Source: Balanoglossus misakiensis (lineage: Eukaryota > Hemichordata). Taken from it: 64,000 nucleotides of DNA. Under the pieces are notes generated by a model that saw only the letters and a list, made by a program, of their open reading frames with translations, made no database searches and had not been told where the DNA came from. The position numbers and the translations under genes were made by a program. Shown one piece after another: positions 1-12,500 of this stretch. Every line of letters begins with the position of its first letter. Position 1 is the stretch's first letter. The stretch spans positions 1,798,001 through 1,862,000 of the forward strand of contig CM082588.2 in NCBI GenBank assembly GCA_040954595.2, written 5' to 3'.

Positions 1-3000
1 GACCGAGACCGCAGAGAATGACTTAGGTGCTCGCGCACAAGTCAGGGCATGTAGCGACGATACAGAGAAATAACCTAGCCGCCCTAAGGTGTTCTTGGTT
101 TGCTTGGAAACAGTGGAAAGTAAGGTCTTTGGGTTGGGCATCTCAGTGCCTTGCAGTGAGGCCATGTAACAGCGGAGTCTGTAGAGTTCAATGTGGAGTC
201 TCTCTAGGTTCTGTTCCCATTGAGTAATCTGGGGGAAGAGTTGAAAACAGCCATTAGTGGGATAAGTGTGAAAACCTAGCACACGATATACAACTCCGCT
301 GGCATACTTTGCATTATAAACAAGTAACTGCTTCAGAATTAAATGGTGCACTTCTCTTGAGACTCGGACAAACTTTTATATGACATTTCTTTGAAAAATA
401 CTGTACATTACCTGATTGACAATAGCTTGTTTGCTTCTTGGATCTGATACTATTGTCATTTGTAATTCAGCCATTTTCTTCATTTTTCCATCCTTTAAAA
501 AAATGCATAAAACTCGGTTACCCAACTGAGAACAGTGAAAATGATCTATGCATACGCACTCCACTAAGATGTTATAAAACTGAGACTCACAGTCCCTCAG
601 GGAAACAAACGTATGCTGTTGCTCTCATGCCCAGTCAATGTGTGTACATATACTATTATGGTCAAGGAAAGATTTCAGACCAACTCACCACATCAATCTG
701 CTGCTCTAATTTCTGAACTTCTGTCTTCAATAATTTCAGTGTGTCTTCCTTCCCATGTTGTCTAGCAAATGCTGATGAGCAGGCTGTGAATTCAATGAAA
801 TAAAATGAATTTTTCTTCTGACTATACATCTATTGGCATTTAAAGAAAATTCAACAAATATTTATAAAATGCTCTCTCTATATTATTCATGGACATATGT
901 TATATCACTATATTATTAGTATCTGCAAGCAACATTTGGTTTATTATCATATATTTTATGTCTGTTTCATGATTTATTGTACATGTCATCTCAATTTTCA
1001 GTATTACATTATCTCTAACTCCCCATAACATAAATTTGAAATTCAATCTCGCTACAGGAAGAAATCAGATCCACACAGTGCATTTACATTGTGTGAATAT
1101 TTCCAATCTCAGCTAAATCGCTCCGACTTTTATTTTTGCAATTCTCAATTTGAATGGCATGTGTGCAGACCATTTCATGACCTCACAGTTATACAACCCT
1201 CAGATAACACGCTGACCTATAGATATTAAAACTGAAATGAATTTATTGGTCTGCCTTTGTGACTTTTTAACTGAAAATGATAACAGTATTGAAACTTGGA
1301 GGAATTTGGTGTTTCTATTAGTTGCCTGTTCTTCAAGTATATCAGTATACCATGCATTTTTAATTTACTTGTGCAGATCAAGTCTCATCCATTCCTGATG
1401 GAGACTGCTGGGCTGAATTTACACAAATGCTGAGTAAGATGATTTAAAACAGGGATTGTTTGGGAATACGATCATCTGATAAAACGGCGCACCAGATGGT
1501 GATGTGTGTCTGTGGGGTAATCTTACCGGAATGGATTGCGTTCATCCAGTTTTCCATTTCTGTCTGACTGCTCGCCTGTGAAGCAGGGATGAAAGCGATA
1601 AGTCACTACAACATACGATAAGTTTTTTCTCGACTGAGCCATATCGGAATATATATGCTACATTCTGAGCTTGGTGTGTGGTATTCTAACAACATATGAC
1701 ACAAGATTAAGCAACCTGTCAATTCTGTCTATCAGTCTTCTGTAATATCTTGTGTCAGGTGATACGGAGAATGCATTATTAGAAATAGTTTTCATGTAAT
1801 TCTGATCTCTCCTACAGACATGAAAAACAGATGTGACAACTGTGACTTATAGAAATCTCTGTTACGGGGGGAACGCACACAGACAGAAAATGTATTGCTT
1901 ACCTGGAATAAGTAAGCATCTCCAAAAGATGTGCTTAGACAGAAAATGTTATCTCTCTTGGGATGTTCAGGTAATGCTTGTGATATGGAACTTTCCACCA
2001 CTGTGAAAAGGAAAGGAAGTTATGATGTCATAATCTAGAGAAAGAAGTATTTGTCTCAACTAGTCTCTCTAAGTTTATAGTGGCATTTGGTCAGTGAGAT
2101 CTTGACAGAAAATAAAATCCTCACCTAGTCTGTGTCTTGGTTGACTTGTCTCATCAACAGTTGTCTTGTCATCACAAGCAAAGAACAGCAACGTTGTACC
2201 TTTTAAACACACTGTCAGATAAAGAATAAAGAACATATGATTGATTGCATGTGTCAAAGAAATGAACAGAATAATTTATTAGCAGACGGAATGAAAAGAA
2301 GTTTTTAATTAAAACTCTGACGTGGGTCTTCACAATTGATAAGCATACATGTATCTGATTAAATTCACTGAGAGCTTTACATACCCCAGTATTTTTTCCA
2401 TCGTCTTTTTGCAGCTCTTTCCACTTTCCTTTTCCTGGCAACTAACATGTTTTTGACATGCAACCATCTGGAAAATAATTAAAATATTGAAATCATAACA
2501 ACTGATGATAAATCTGAGTGCATGTGGGTATAACCAGACAGTTAAAAAATATGAGCAGATGTAGCAACATAAGGATAAAGATATTTTCATATTCTGATGC
2601 ACAAATATTTCCTTACCCAGCTTTCCGTATTGCACCTCGTTGCTTGCTGTATGATATGTCACTTTTCTGTGAACTCAGAGACTCTGAGGTTTCTGATGTG
2701 CCATCATCGGCCTCCTACAATGCGGGCAAAAATTGCAACACTGAGAAATGAGTGTTTATGATTTTTGTTTATGATTTTCTGAAACTTCAGCAGACAAGTA
2801 CACAGACACGCCCTCTTTAGAGAATTATACATGTATATGTACCGGTAGTATTAAAATATACTTGCCTCTTCTTTCAACATAAAAGACTGCAGCTCTCCAG
2901 TGTCCACAGAATCCACATCAGCGGCTGACGATCCTTTATTTGTCCCACTACTGTTCTTCCCTGTGCTACTCCCACTATCACTCCCTGTCTTGAGGTTTGC

Positions 3001-6000
3001 CGGCAGCGGGAGAAGAGTGCCACGCCCACTGGAGGTGGAGTGTGTGGAACTCTTGTTAGAGCTGACAGTCTCTGTGTCTAAGCAGGCACCATCGAAACCA
3101 CTGTCTGTATATTCCTGATTTAGTCTGTGGAGATGAGTCTCGTACTCTTTTATAAGTGAGTCTGATTTGGCGGTGGCCGACAGCTCTGAGTTTTCGTAAA
3201 AACTGAACGATTTCTGTTGTCTTGGCAGTGACGATCTCTTCTTGGGGCTATAGTTCTCCGGCAGTTCTGTGGGAATTTGTGGCAAGTTTATTCCCGAAAG
3301 GTTTTGTCTGAAACTCTGTGAGCGACTTCCGTTTCCGTGCTTATCAACAACAGGACTTTTGTCTTTACCATTACCTTTTGGTAAATTCGGTGGGGGTGGT
3401 GGCAATCCATTAACTGTATCGTGTACATTCTCTGTTTTGGCCTCTCTGCTGCTTACATCCTCTGTTGCCACCCCCACTATGTTCTCTGCCTGATCGTTGC
3501 TATTCAAGGTTTCAACAATATCATCATTTGTTTGCACACTGTCTTTCTTTTTCCTGGGAGGAACTTTTGGCCTGTCGTTCTCCAAAACATTTTCATAGAT
3601 GGAGTTCACACTGTTTGTTTTGGCTCCCTGTATGGTACCTGTCCATTCCTGGCTGTGCCCATCAGACGGATGCCATCTCTGTGATCCAGAATCAGAATCC
3701 ATACCTTCGTTGTCATAGGACAAACTCCGTCCACGGAATGTTGACAGTCTAGTATCGGAAGCGGCGCCGGAGAAGACGTCGTCCGTGCTGGTGTCACCAT
3801 CTTGTGCAATCAGCTGATCGATGTCTGTGACGTATGCTGCGCTGTCTTCTAAGGATGGCGGGGTTTCAGTACCTGAGGGCGGATTGATGTTGAGTGACAC
3901 TGCCGAGTTGGATTGGTGAAGGGGAAACTTTTCTGATGGCTGAAATGAAACCAAGGCACATTAGTACTTACACCTTGGGTTCTTGGCAAATATGTCTCTC
4001 AGGATAAAAACTCTAGAGAATTCTCTGGCCTATAGAATTTTTAAAAACATCTTTAGATTATCATATGAGCTTAAAGTTTGTAGAAAAATATGAGTTACTG
4101 TAATCAACAAAGCATTTTCGAAAAGAGTTTGCACATGCTACTCCACACAAAGCAAAATGGTACTCACTGTGCAAGCTTTCAGAAAGCACTTTGCATCTGC
4201 CTCTGACACAAAGTTCAAACCCCAAACACCACCTTGAACTGTGTCCCGCCATTGCACGAAACAATCTCCAGACTTCAGTAATTTAGTTCCTACAGACAAA
4301 AAGGAATTTTCCATCATTGGTATTTCCGTCAGTTATGGTATAAGAGGACAAAGTTGCTGTCTAACAGATCCTATCTACAACCCTTGGTTGTAACTCTATA
4401 TAACCTAACTTATCTATCTTTATGATCTAAACCAATCCTGCTTTTGGTTTCACTACACACACAAAAAGTATTTGTGATTTCGACCTGCTGTTGACTGAAA
4501 TCATATTACCGCCAAACGACACACGCAAGTTTCAAAGGTCGGCTGATACAGACATAGCCCACTGCGTCTACAGACAAACACCATCAGTTTCTCTGCAGGA
4601 CTTTGCAAGTTCAGCCGGTCAAAGAGATATCAGATATGCATTTGATATCAAGTGTGGTGAAATCGATATTACATAATGAATTTTAATTTGCTGTACATTG
4701 GCTGGTTTACCTGACAATACTTTGTGTAAAAGCAGTTCAACAGAAAGTCATTTCTAATAAGTTAAACCATGTTTTTATTAAAGAAATGGTGTAAGGAAAT
4801 GAATATGACAGTTATTCACATCTGTAATTCTTCATACAAGTAAGATGTGTAACCTCACCTGGTCTGGAGATCCGTAGATCCAACACTCTACCAGTTGGGT
4901 AGCTGGTAGCAACTATGTGATAGATGTGCTTAGGTGATTCCTGTACACAGTTGACGGTCACTGGTATCAAACCATCCGTTAATCTCTCCCATCTCTGATT
5001 ATCATCGTCTACGGCCAATGTGTAAACTTCGGCCAGTAACCTAGGCAACAATGCACAACAATAGACATTATAGATGTGTATATTCCTGATGGTATTTGGT
5101 CTGTTTTCTGTTCAAAATGCTTGGAACCTTGGAATGCAAGAATGTTCAGTGTACATTATGTTCTGTTCCGTGTGTGTCGGATATGCATTTAACAGACCTC
5201 TATGCACTGTTGAAGCAATGCGATAGATTTGTCGGAAAAATCAGCCTGTGTAGATTGCTTTAGAAGCAGTCTGTAGGGGACAGAGAGTGTTTTGATAACC
5301 ACCATTCTAAAACCAGTACCAACTCACAAAACAAATACCATTAAAGCTTGCCATGGAGCAACATGGGACTTGGATAAAAAGTGTTTTTTTTAAACAACTT
5401 TTGGCCTTATAATTTTACTCTAAGAAAACGCTTCAAAATTGTAAATGCAACATGTTTTAAATACTCAAGTTGGCTTCTTTCAAATTCAATTCTTGTCACA
5501 TGTACGTTATAGATGAAATGATCTTCAGAGACATTCATCAGACAATAATATTTTTACTTCTACCGATAAAAATGTCCCTGGAATCACAATTACTTTGCAG
5601 AACACCACAACATTCATTTCAGCCGACTCCCATGATAATACATGTTTGAATTTCAATGTATTTTGTACAATACCACAAGGAATTCGGCCAGACAGAACTT
5701 TCAGGAGCCTCATTTTAATGCAAAAGGGAAGCAGACAGTGGCTTACAAAGAACACTTCCAATACAAATAGTTTGATTCTTTAAAACCCCAATTAATTGAA
5801 TTAGAAAAGACAGAGACCGTATACACTTGTAAATTCTGAACCGTGGAATGAATGTGTTTTAGGATGAATCACAATTACTACGGTACATGCTGAATGCAGA
5901 ATAAATGTATTGATAATTTTGTCTCACAGATAAAAACAAGTGAAATACACAAAACAACATGGTCGACAACAACAGGTCTTGACTGTTGGTTATTGGTTAT

Positions 6001-9000
6001 CACTGGTTAGAACATGTATTAGTAATGGTGTACAGTGGTAAGTTAATATAGTAATGAGCAGTTAGTTAACCAATCACAGCAATGCCACACAGAATTTAGT
6101 ACAAACCAGTTCAAACCACGACAGGATGATAACGATATGCGAGAGGACAGTCTAAGGCAAGCCACAGCAATCTCACATACGTATCATTGCAAGCCAGATC
6201 TACATGCACTACGAAACTCACTGCCATTGGTCATCACATGCAGCCGCAGCCAAACAAGAATCGCTACGGCGTTGACCTCCTCTTTTAATCGGTTTAACCG
6301 GCGTCTTCTTGAGACTCATGCGACGCACAACTCCCGTGGTGGATGTCTTCACAGCGTCCTTGAACTTATTCCACATGGCCATTTAATATATGCGTATATT
6401 TACAGCATGCTTGTGTCAGGTTGTTTTCTCTTTTTTGTTTGTGTTTACAAGTTAATGTGGATGCTTACATATTACATGGTGAGCAAACTACTTTGTGCTG
6501 GCCTATGGTTAATGTTGTTGCTATGATACCTGGAAATGGAATAACACAAACAAGGGAAACATGTAAACAGGGGAGGAAATGTAAACAAATATTTACTGTT
6601 TACAAACACTCAACACATCATGAATATTCACATACAAGGGGATAAACATAAATACATAACCTTAATTCCTGCTTTTAAAACAGAAAGTTAAACATTACAG
6701 GTGAATAACATGAAGATGGTAAAAACACTGAACAAAAAGCTGTTACTGTAGAATTTAAAATTGAAAGAATTATGTAAACTACGTACATTTCAGTACATGC
6801 AAAAGAAAGTACAGTAAAAATTAAATTACCACCTTTTTGTGATACGAAAGTAAGTCACATCCATTGTCGAACTGAAGATGAACACTGTTTGCGTGATTAT
6901 ATATCGACATAATCCTGGTTGCGATTGAAATTTGACCAGTAACATTGGTCAACAACACGCCTACAAGCATCCTGGTATTTATGAGGTTGTATCATGCACG
7001 TCACAGAACCTCAGGACTAATTAAGCCACCATTCAAACATGGTTTCAGAGTGATATCCGGAAGATGCCATAATGGCTGCCTTGCCGTTGCTATGGAATCA
7101 GAACACTAGACACTGGATGTAAAACTACTGTCTGAGTCGTTTACAACAGTCAGTACTATAGTATCCTTATTCATAATGGAGTTTTGAAACACCGCTAGCC
7201 ACAGATAACACAGTCCAAACAAAGAAGCTCTGTCTATTGCCAGTATAGAAAGTAATATTAAAAAGTAAATGAAAGTTGCGTGCTTGTGACTTCAGTCATT
7301 TTGTTGAATTGTTCTAATCTGGTCTGTTCTGTTTGATCAGACTGTACGCTTGTGAAGTCCATCAGTGAGACGACCTTAGAAACACAGAGAAAAGCACTAC
7401 ATACACAGAGTAGCTGTAGCCCTTTATGAACTCAGCTACAAAACATCTATGCCGGAGCTCAGCATGGTACTATTGTCAAATTCAAGATGGGAAATTACCA
7501 CCAGCAGTTCACTGCATCACTCACGCTGCAATGATTGTTAATTCCCAAACGCTAAGTGCTTTAAGTACCACAAATGAGGGCAATGCAAGGGTCTGGGTTT
7601 TTCAATGTACCATCCTCCAACACGAAACAATCAGACTACTTGAAAAGAAGAGTTCGTCACATTCTGAAGTATAGTTGAACCAATAAATTAAATGCTCTCT
7701 CCTGCTGTATGGCTACACGTTCGCTCAAAGTACTTTTTTTTATCAAAACACACTTCTTTGACACACAGTGGCCACAGTAGAGTTGCCTGAAAGGACGACT
7801 GCATGGAACAACAATAATGAAAGACCTGGCTACTTCAAATCCATGTACCGGTACGTTCGGACAGAAAAAGAGAAAAAAACAACAACACCTTGTCGACTAC
7901 CTACCAGGGGTATTTCAGCTGCCTGTATCTCATCTCAGTGTCACGCTGGTCTCTAGGCCAGAATGAACTCTGTTAAACCGTATGTATCCACATGTGATAT
8001 GCACAAAATATAGAGCAAGTAACGGATTCAACCAGATCTCTCCCAATGTGCATGTGTGTAACTCCAACAAGTGTCCTATCGAATTCCGGGTGGGACTTTT
8101 TTCCCTCGAACATATAAAACAAAGCCAGCTATTGTAAAGTCTTTTTATTGATTTCTTCATTAACAATGCCAAAGTTATGTAGTATGCAAATCGGACTTGA
8201 CGTGACTGCCAGGGCAGACATTGGACCGCATTGTGCTTTATTGATCTTTAAATAGATTAGAAAAATCAACTTTTAACTGTGTAGGTACATGTATGCAGCC
8301 AGGCTGTTGGACAATTAACATCACAATGTGATCATTTCCCGGTTCAAAGACGGAATTTGAAATTTGGAATCTTTTTCATCAAACTTTTTGATTCACAAGA
8401 ACAAAGAAAGACCTGTAGCTATGAAGATCGAAAAGCATATCTGTGATGTAAGATTGGGTCATTGTGTGGTCTGCATGATTTAGCTTTGTCAGCCTGGGTA
8501 CTATAAAGTAATAGTCATACTTTTGACACAAATAGAAGACATTCTGTCAAACTATCCCAGAGCCAATATCATATATGCATGACATATATTATAGCACACT
8601 AACTCCATGTCGTACAATTGGACCGCACATCCATAATGGAATCCAGGCAACAGGAAATGCAGTCCACTGAAGCATACAAAACAATCTGTCGCCAGGGTAA
8701 CACCTTCATGACATCTATTTTTAGAACAATGACCGCCTGTGCACCATTTCTGGAGAGGATGCTCTTGCTTCATCAGTTAAACATAAACACTCCAAAAGTT
8801 ACCAAAACAGAGCCATCTCACAGACAATTTCATTCATGTCAACAGTCATACATACCGGTAGTTGTACAGTACTTATGGCTCATAGTCATAGACATATGAA
8901 TACTGTAACATTTCATATGAACTGGATAAATTGGCAAGTCCTTTCAACAGACAAGACAGAACTTTGAACTAGATGGAAACAAACCATGTGTAACACAAGT

Positions 9001-9566
9001 CAGCTTAAATAAAGAAACAACACAATCACTGTCCTCAAACATGCTTTACGACATTGCCAAGTACCCCTTTCTTGAAGTACAATGTACCGGTACATTATCC
9101 CAAAGATTTATGCAGCTTACAGGAATCTGCCATGCTTGAGAAAGCAAACTACAGTTGTCTGTTAGGAATGAATACCTACGAACAATGGCTTCAGAATGAT
9201 ATACGTGTGATGGTGGTGTATTCTGTGCTTAAACTTTTCCCATGAAATAAAAAGGGCTGTAAGCTCACCCGACGAGTTATGCCAGGCTGTGCAATGCAAC
9301 CAATTAAGTTTAAGACTTTGTGAATCTCAATACTTTATCGAGGGAAGACATATAACATTTGAAAATAAAATCTTTTAAGAGAAGAAGCCTGCAATTCCAC
9401 AAATGGTGTTTTTGAGATGGAATTGAAAAGAATGTGCAAACACTTACCGGCTGAAATCTCTTGGCCGTTTGATATTCTGTCGTATGGCCAACACGTCTTG
9501 CGAGTGATATTTACGTCCCCTCTTCCCCTTGAGGGGAGTACATCCACAGCTCGTTTTGTTGCCAAT
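1..9566 (-). CDS. sif/TIAM: TIAM/still life Rac guanine-nucleotide exchange factor, N-terminal part (WH1 + PH-CC-Ex); gene continues past the left edge
   Basis: Exons in transcript order: 9566-9448, 5040-4859, 4289-4168, 3939-2866, 2714-2617, 2467-2385, 2211-2125, 2000-1903, 1575-1527, 783-689, 492-412, 228-1. All phases agree, giving 772 codons. Residues 2-8 (GNKTSCG) look like a myristoylation and palmitoylation signal, as in fly Sif. Residues about 41-141 are a WH1 domain ([13 protein letters not shown], then FVQWRD and WGLNF). One long exon (residues 142-499) is Ser/Pro-rich with PKVPPRKKK and [10 protein letters not shown], possible SH3 or profilin ligands. About 527-772 form the PH-CC-Ex module: [42 protein letters not shown], a coiled coil, then [20 protein letters not shown]. 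The family activates Rac at the membrane; RBD, PDZ and catalytic DH-PH should lie to the left. Vertebrate TIAM1/2 lack the WH1 domain. Odd points: the start codon position reads ATT, and the intron after 2866 has a GC donor. Confidence 0.93.
5041..9447 (-). other. First intron of the TIAM/sif gene (about 4.4 kb)
   Basis: This intron separates the exon carrying GNKTSCG from the first WH1 exon. The donor is GTAAGT next to 9448 and the acceptor is CCTAG next to 5040. The split codon CG|G restores Arg, and the joined reading matches the Sif layout. I found no supportable exon inside it. It holds three TACCGGTA palindromes (7846, 8853, 9085). A second promoter serving the WH1-lacking form typical of vertebrates could lie here, but I see no evidence for one. 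Confidence 0.7.
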
Positions 9567-12500
9567 CTTGAAAATCTTCACCAGGGACACCAAGTGGAAC
9601 AAAAAGCGGGAATATTCCCGACCAGTAAATCCAGGGACACAGCGAATCTCAACTATTGGAAAAGTGTCATTCCCCCTGACAGACACCGGGATCAATTGTC
9701 TTCAAGTGATCTACGCACACAGATGTGGTCGAGGTCAGACTGGTGTCGTCGGCATTTACAAGCGCCGGTGATGACTAACACAATGGTTGCCCCGACAACA
9801 AGGCACGAATCTACCAAACTACCACGTCACTGATGATGGGTACCCCTCCTGACAATGTAACAGGAGTGCGCTAAAATGAGAGGTTTGAATTAATGCTCAT
9901 CCATTTTTTTAAGTCCTGTGAACTCCGCGATGTAAACACTCTTTCAACTCTCGGGAAATTCAATGACCTGGCCGTTGTGACTATTTAACTGCGTTGGCTG
10001 AGGTTGCGGAATAAAAAAGTGGGCTGTTACTGTCCGATAATTACTTCCAATAAAAGCAGACTCGTCAAACAAACATCACACAAACCTAAAAACAAAACAG
10101 AAAAAAATGAAAGAATGTCAATTGTGATGACATGTTAAAGTGTAATTTCTTTCAATTTAAATGTTTCAATTTTAGTAAAAAGAATTGTTTTCTGACTGAA
10201 AGGTAGAATATTAAAACTTGGCAAGCTGACAAGCTCTTAATCTGATTACATCGTAACTGCTAATCACATTTGGCCAATGCTGTTTCATGCTTATTTCATA
10301 AATTTTAGAAAAAATATGTTTATCTTTCCAAGCATTAATAGTTGTTTTGAACAGAGAAAACTTCTTCCAGAATTTACGACAAAGCTCAAGACCAAAACAC
10401 ATGCCATCGAGACAACTGTATGTAGCAGGTAATTACATGTGAATATCTTGAAAAGCGGCCAACTTTGACAATAATCAAGGTGAAAGGGACAAGAATCACT
10501 CAGGATGTATGTCTGAAACATTCAATTGAGCTTGCAGACTCAGACATGGTCATTTTATGCCTCAAAAAATTCTCCTTGGATTCAATTTAGCCTGAGATTA
10601 CAAATCCCTGCGGCTTGGAAACTGTCTGTGTTTGACGTTTCTAACATTCACATGGCAAAAGTCTGACATAGCAATAACCATATCAATGACTGAACAAAAC
10701 AAGTGTCAATGTTATTTGGGTTTTCTTTCACAGTTTAACATACCACTAGGCAGTAAATATGCATCATGAAAGTTGAGATTCTCGAGGTAAATCTTTGATT
10801 GAATTTTTCCTTGCTCATTCAACATTTTTCATGCTCTTACTTTAAAAAAATCACTTTCAAAACTAGATCATTTATTTGACCTGAAGTACTTCACATTCCT
10901 CCCATACACATATTAAGTTCATTGTCTTCCAAAGATGATACACATATTCTGAAGGGTATCAAATTAATCTGGACTGGCAAAATGAGATATGCCAGACATT
11001 TCTCTATGAAAAAATGACCTTGTCTGTGACAATTTCTGTCAGTGAGGCAAAAATTTGACCTCATTGTAGGGTGAAGGTGCATGACCTTAAATATCAGTCA
11101 TTGCTCACGTTATTTCGTGTGAGGATAAATTTGTAATATTCAGGGAGACTGCCGAACAAAAAGTGACTGCATATATGACCGGCCCAGCTGACAGTAGAAT
11201 CACTGACTGCCTGAGAGTTCAGCAGTCGCCATTAAGATATTTAACTACATGTATGTAGGCGAGCACTTTATACTGCGGTTGCCAGATACGATAGTGGAGA
11301 GATCCACTACCCAACAGCTGTTGGTGATTGATGTGTGACAGCGTATTATATTATAGATGATACAAACACACACTGCGTTGGGTCACTGCCTGGGCTGGCA
11401 GAAACCATATGCTATGTTTGCTGATGTAACACATGCTTGCATCACACCGTACAGTGTTTCATCTGAACAGGGAGATTTGGGGATTCAACCTCTGTTGGCA
11501 ATTTGTCAGAGGGGTGACCTTAGGGCCACATGATGCCAGTCTCTTTATCTAGGAAAGAGGGATGATAGTGCCCCTCTCCCCATTCTGAATGATGAAACAC
11601 TGTATCAGATGCATATGATATTATGGATATAATAGTTGTTACTTACATGTACATGTACTGTGGGTGAGCACCACCGTTAGCATATGCTGTGCCTGTGTTA
11701 AACTTCACTTTGTATCCTGGGATAAAAAATGGAAGAACAGAAAAGTGAGTTGACGTTGATGACTGACCGAGCCAGTTTTGTCTCCATGTCAACAAGTGAT
11801 GATCAAGAACAGCAGCTTATGAGCGACACCAACAATGATGTTACCACGGAAATATATTAAAAATAAAAGAGACTGTTGAGGAATGAACCATCAGGTGTAA
11901 GAGTCAATCACTGATCATAAAATGTCCATGAACAAATGAGAGAAAATGGAACAAAAATCCTGGAAATTGAGACCAAAACAAAATGGCAACAGCTTGACTT
12001 ATCTCATTTGCAAGGACTTACCATAATCATTTTGTAATATATGGATATAGACAGCCTTCTTTCTGTATACAATTTCACTGGATCAACAGTGAGCAATGCT
12101 TACATGTTGCCACAGCAACAATATTGTATTCTGACACAAAAACTTTTCAACCAAACACAAATCTCTTAAAAGTCATCCTCGGTTGGATTAACTGTGCTTG
12201 ATTCCGATATTGATTCGGGGCGGACCATATCCACATATTTTCGCAGCCCTCATGTAGATAACTTTATCAGCTTCAAGCCAGTGATCCAGCTCTTTAATTG
12301 GTTGACATTAGATTGCAGATACCTAATCTGTTTACACATACTTCAAGCCAGGGACAAGCTTCCTGTCTTACGCACTCTTACTCTCACATTATGCCCAATG
12401 GCCATGACGTTGTTATGCCACAAATTTGAATTCTTTATCTAGACAAGAGGGGTTGGGTTTATCGCTATCACTCTGGGTTCAGTGGAGAGATGTCAAATTA

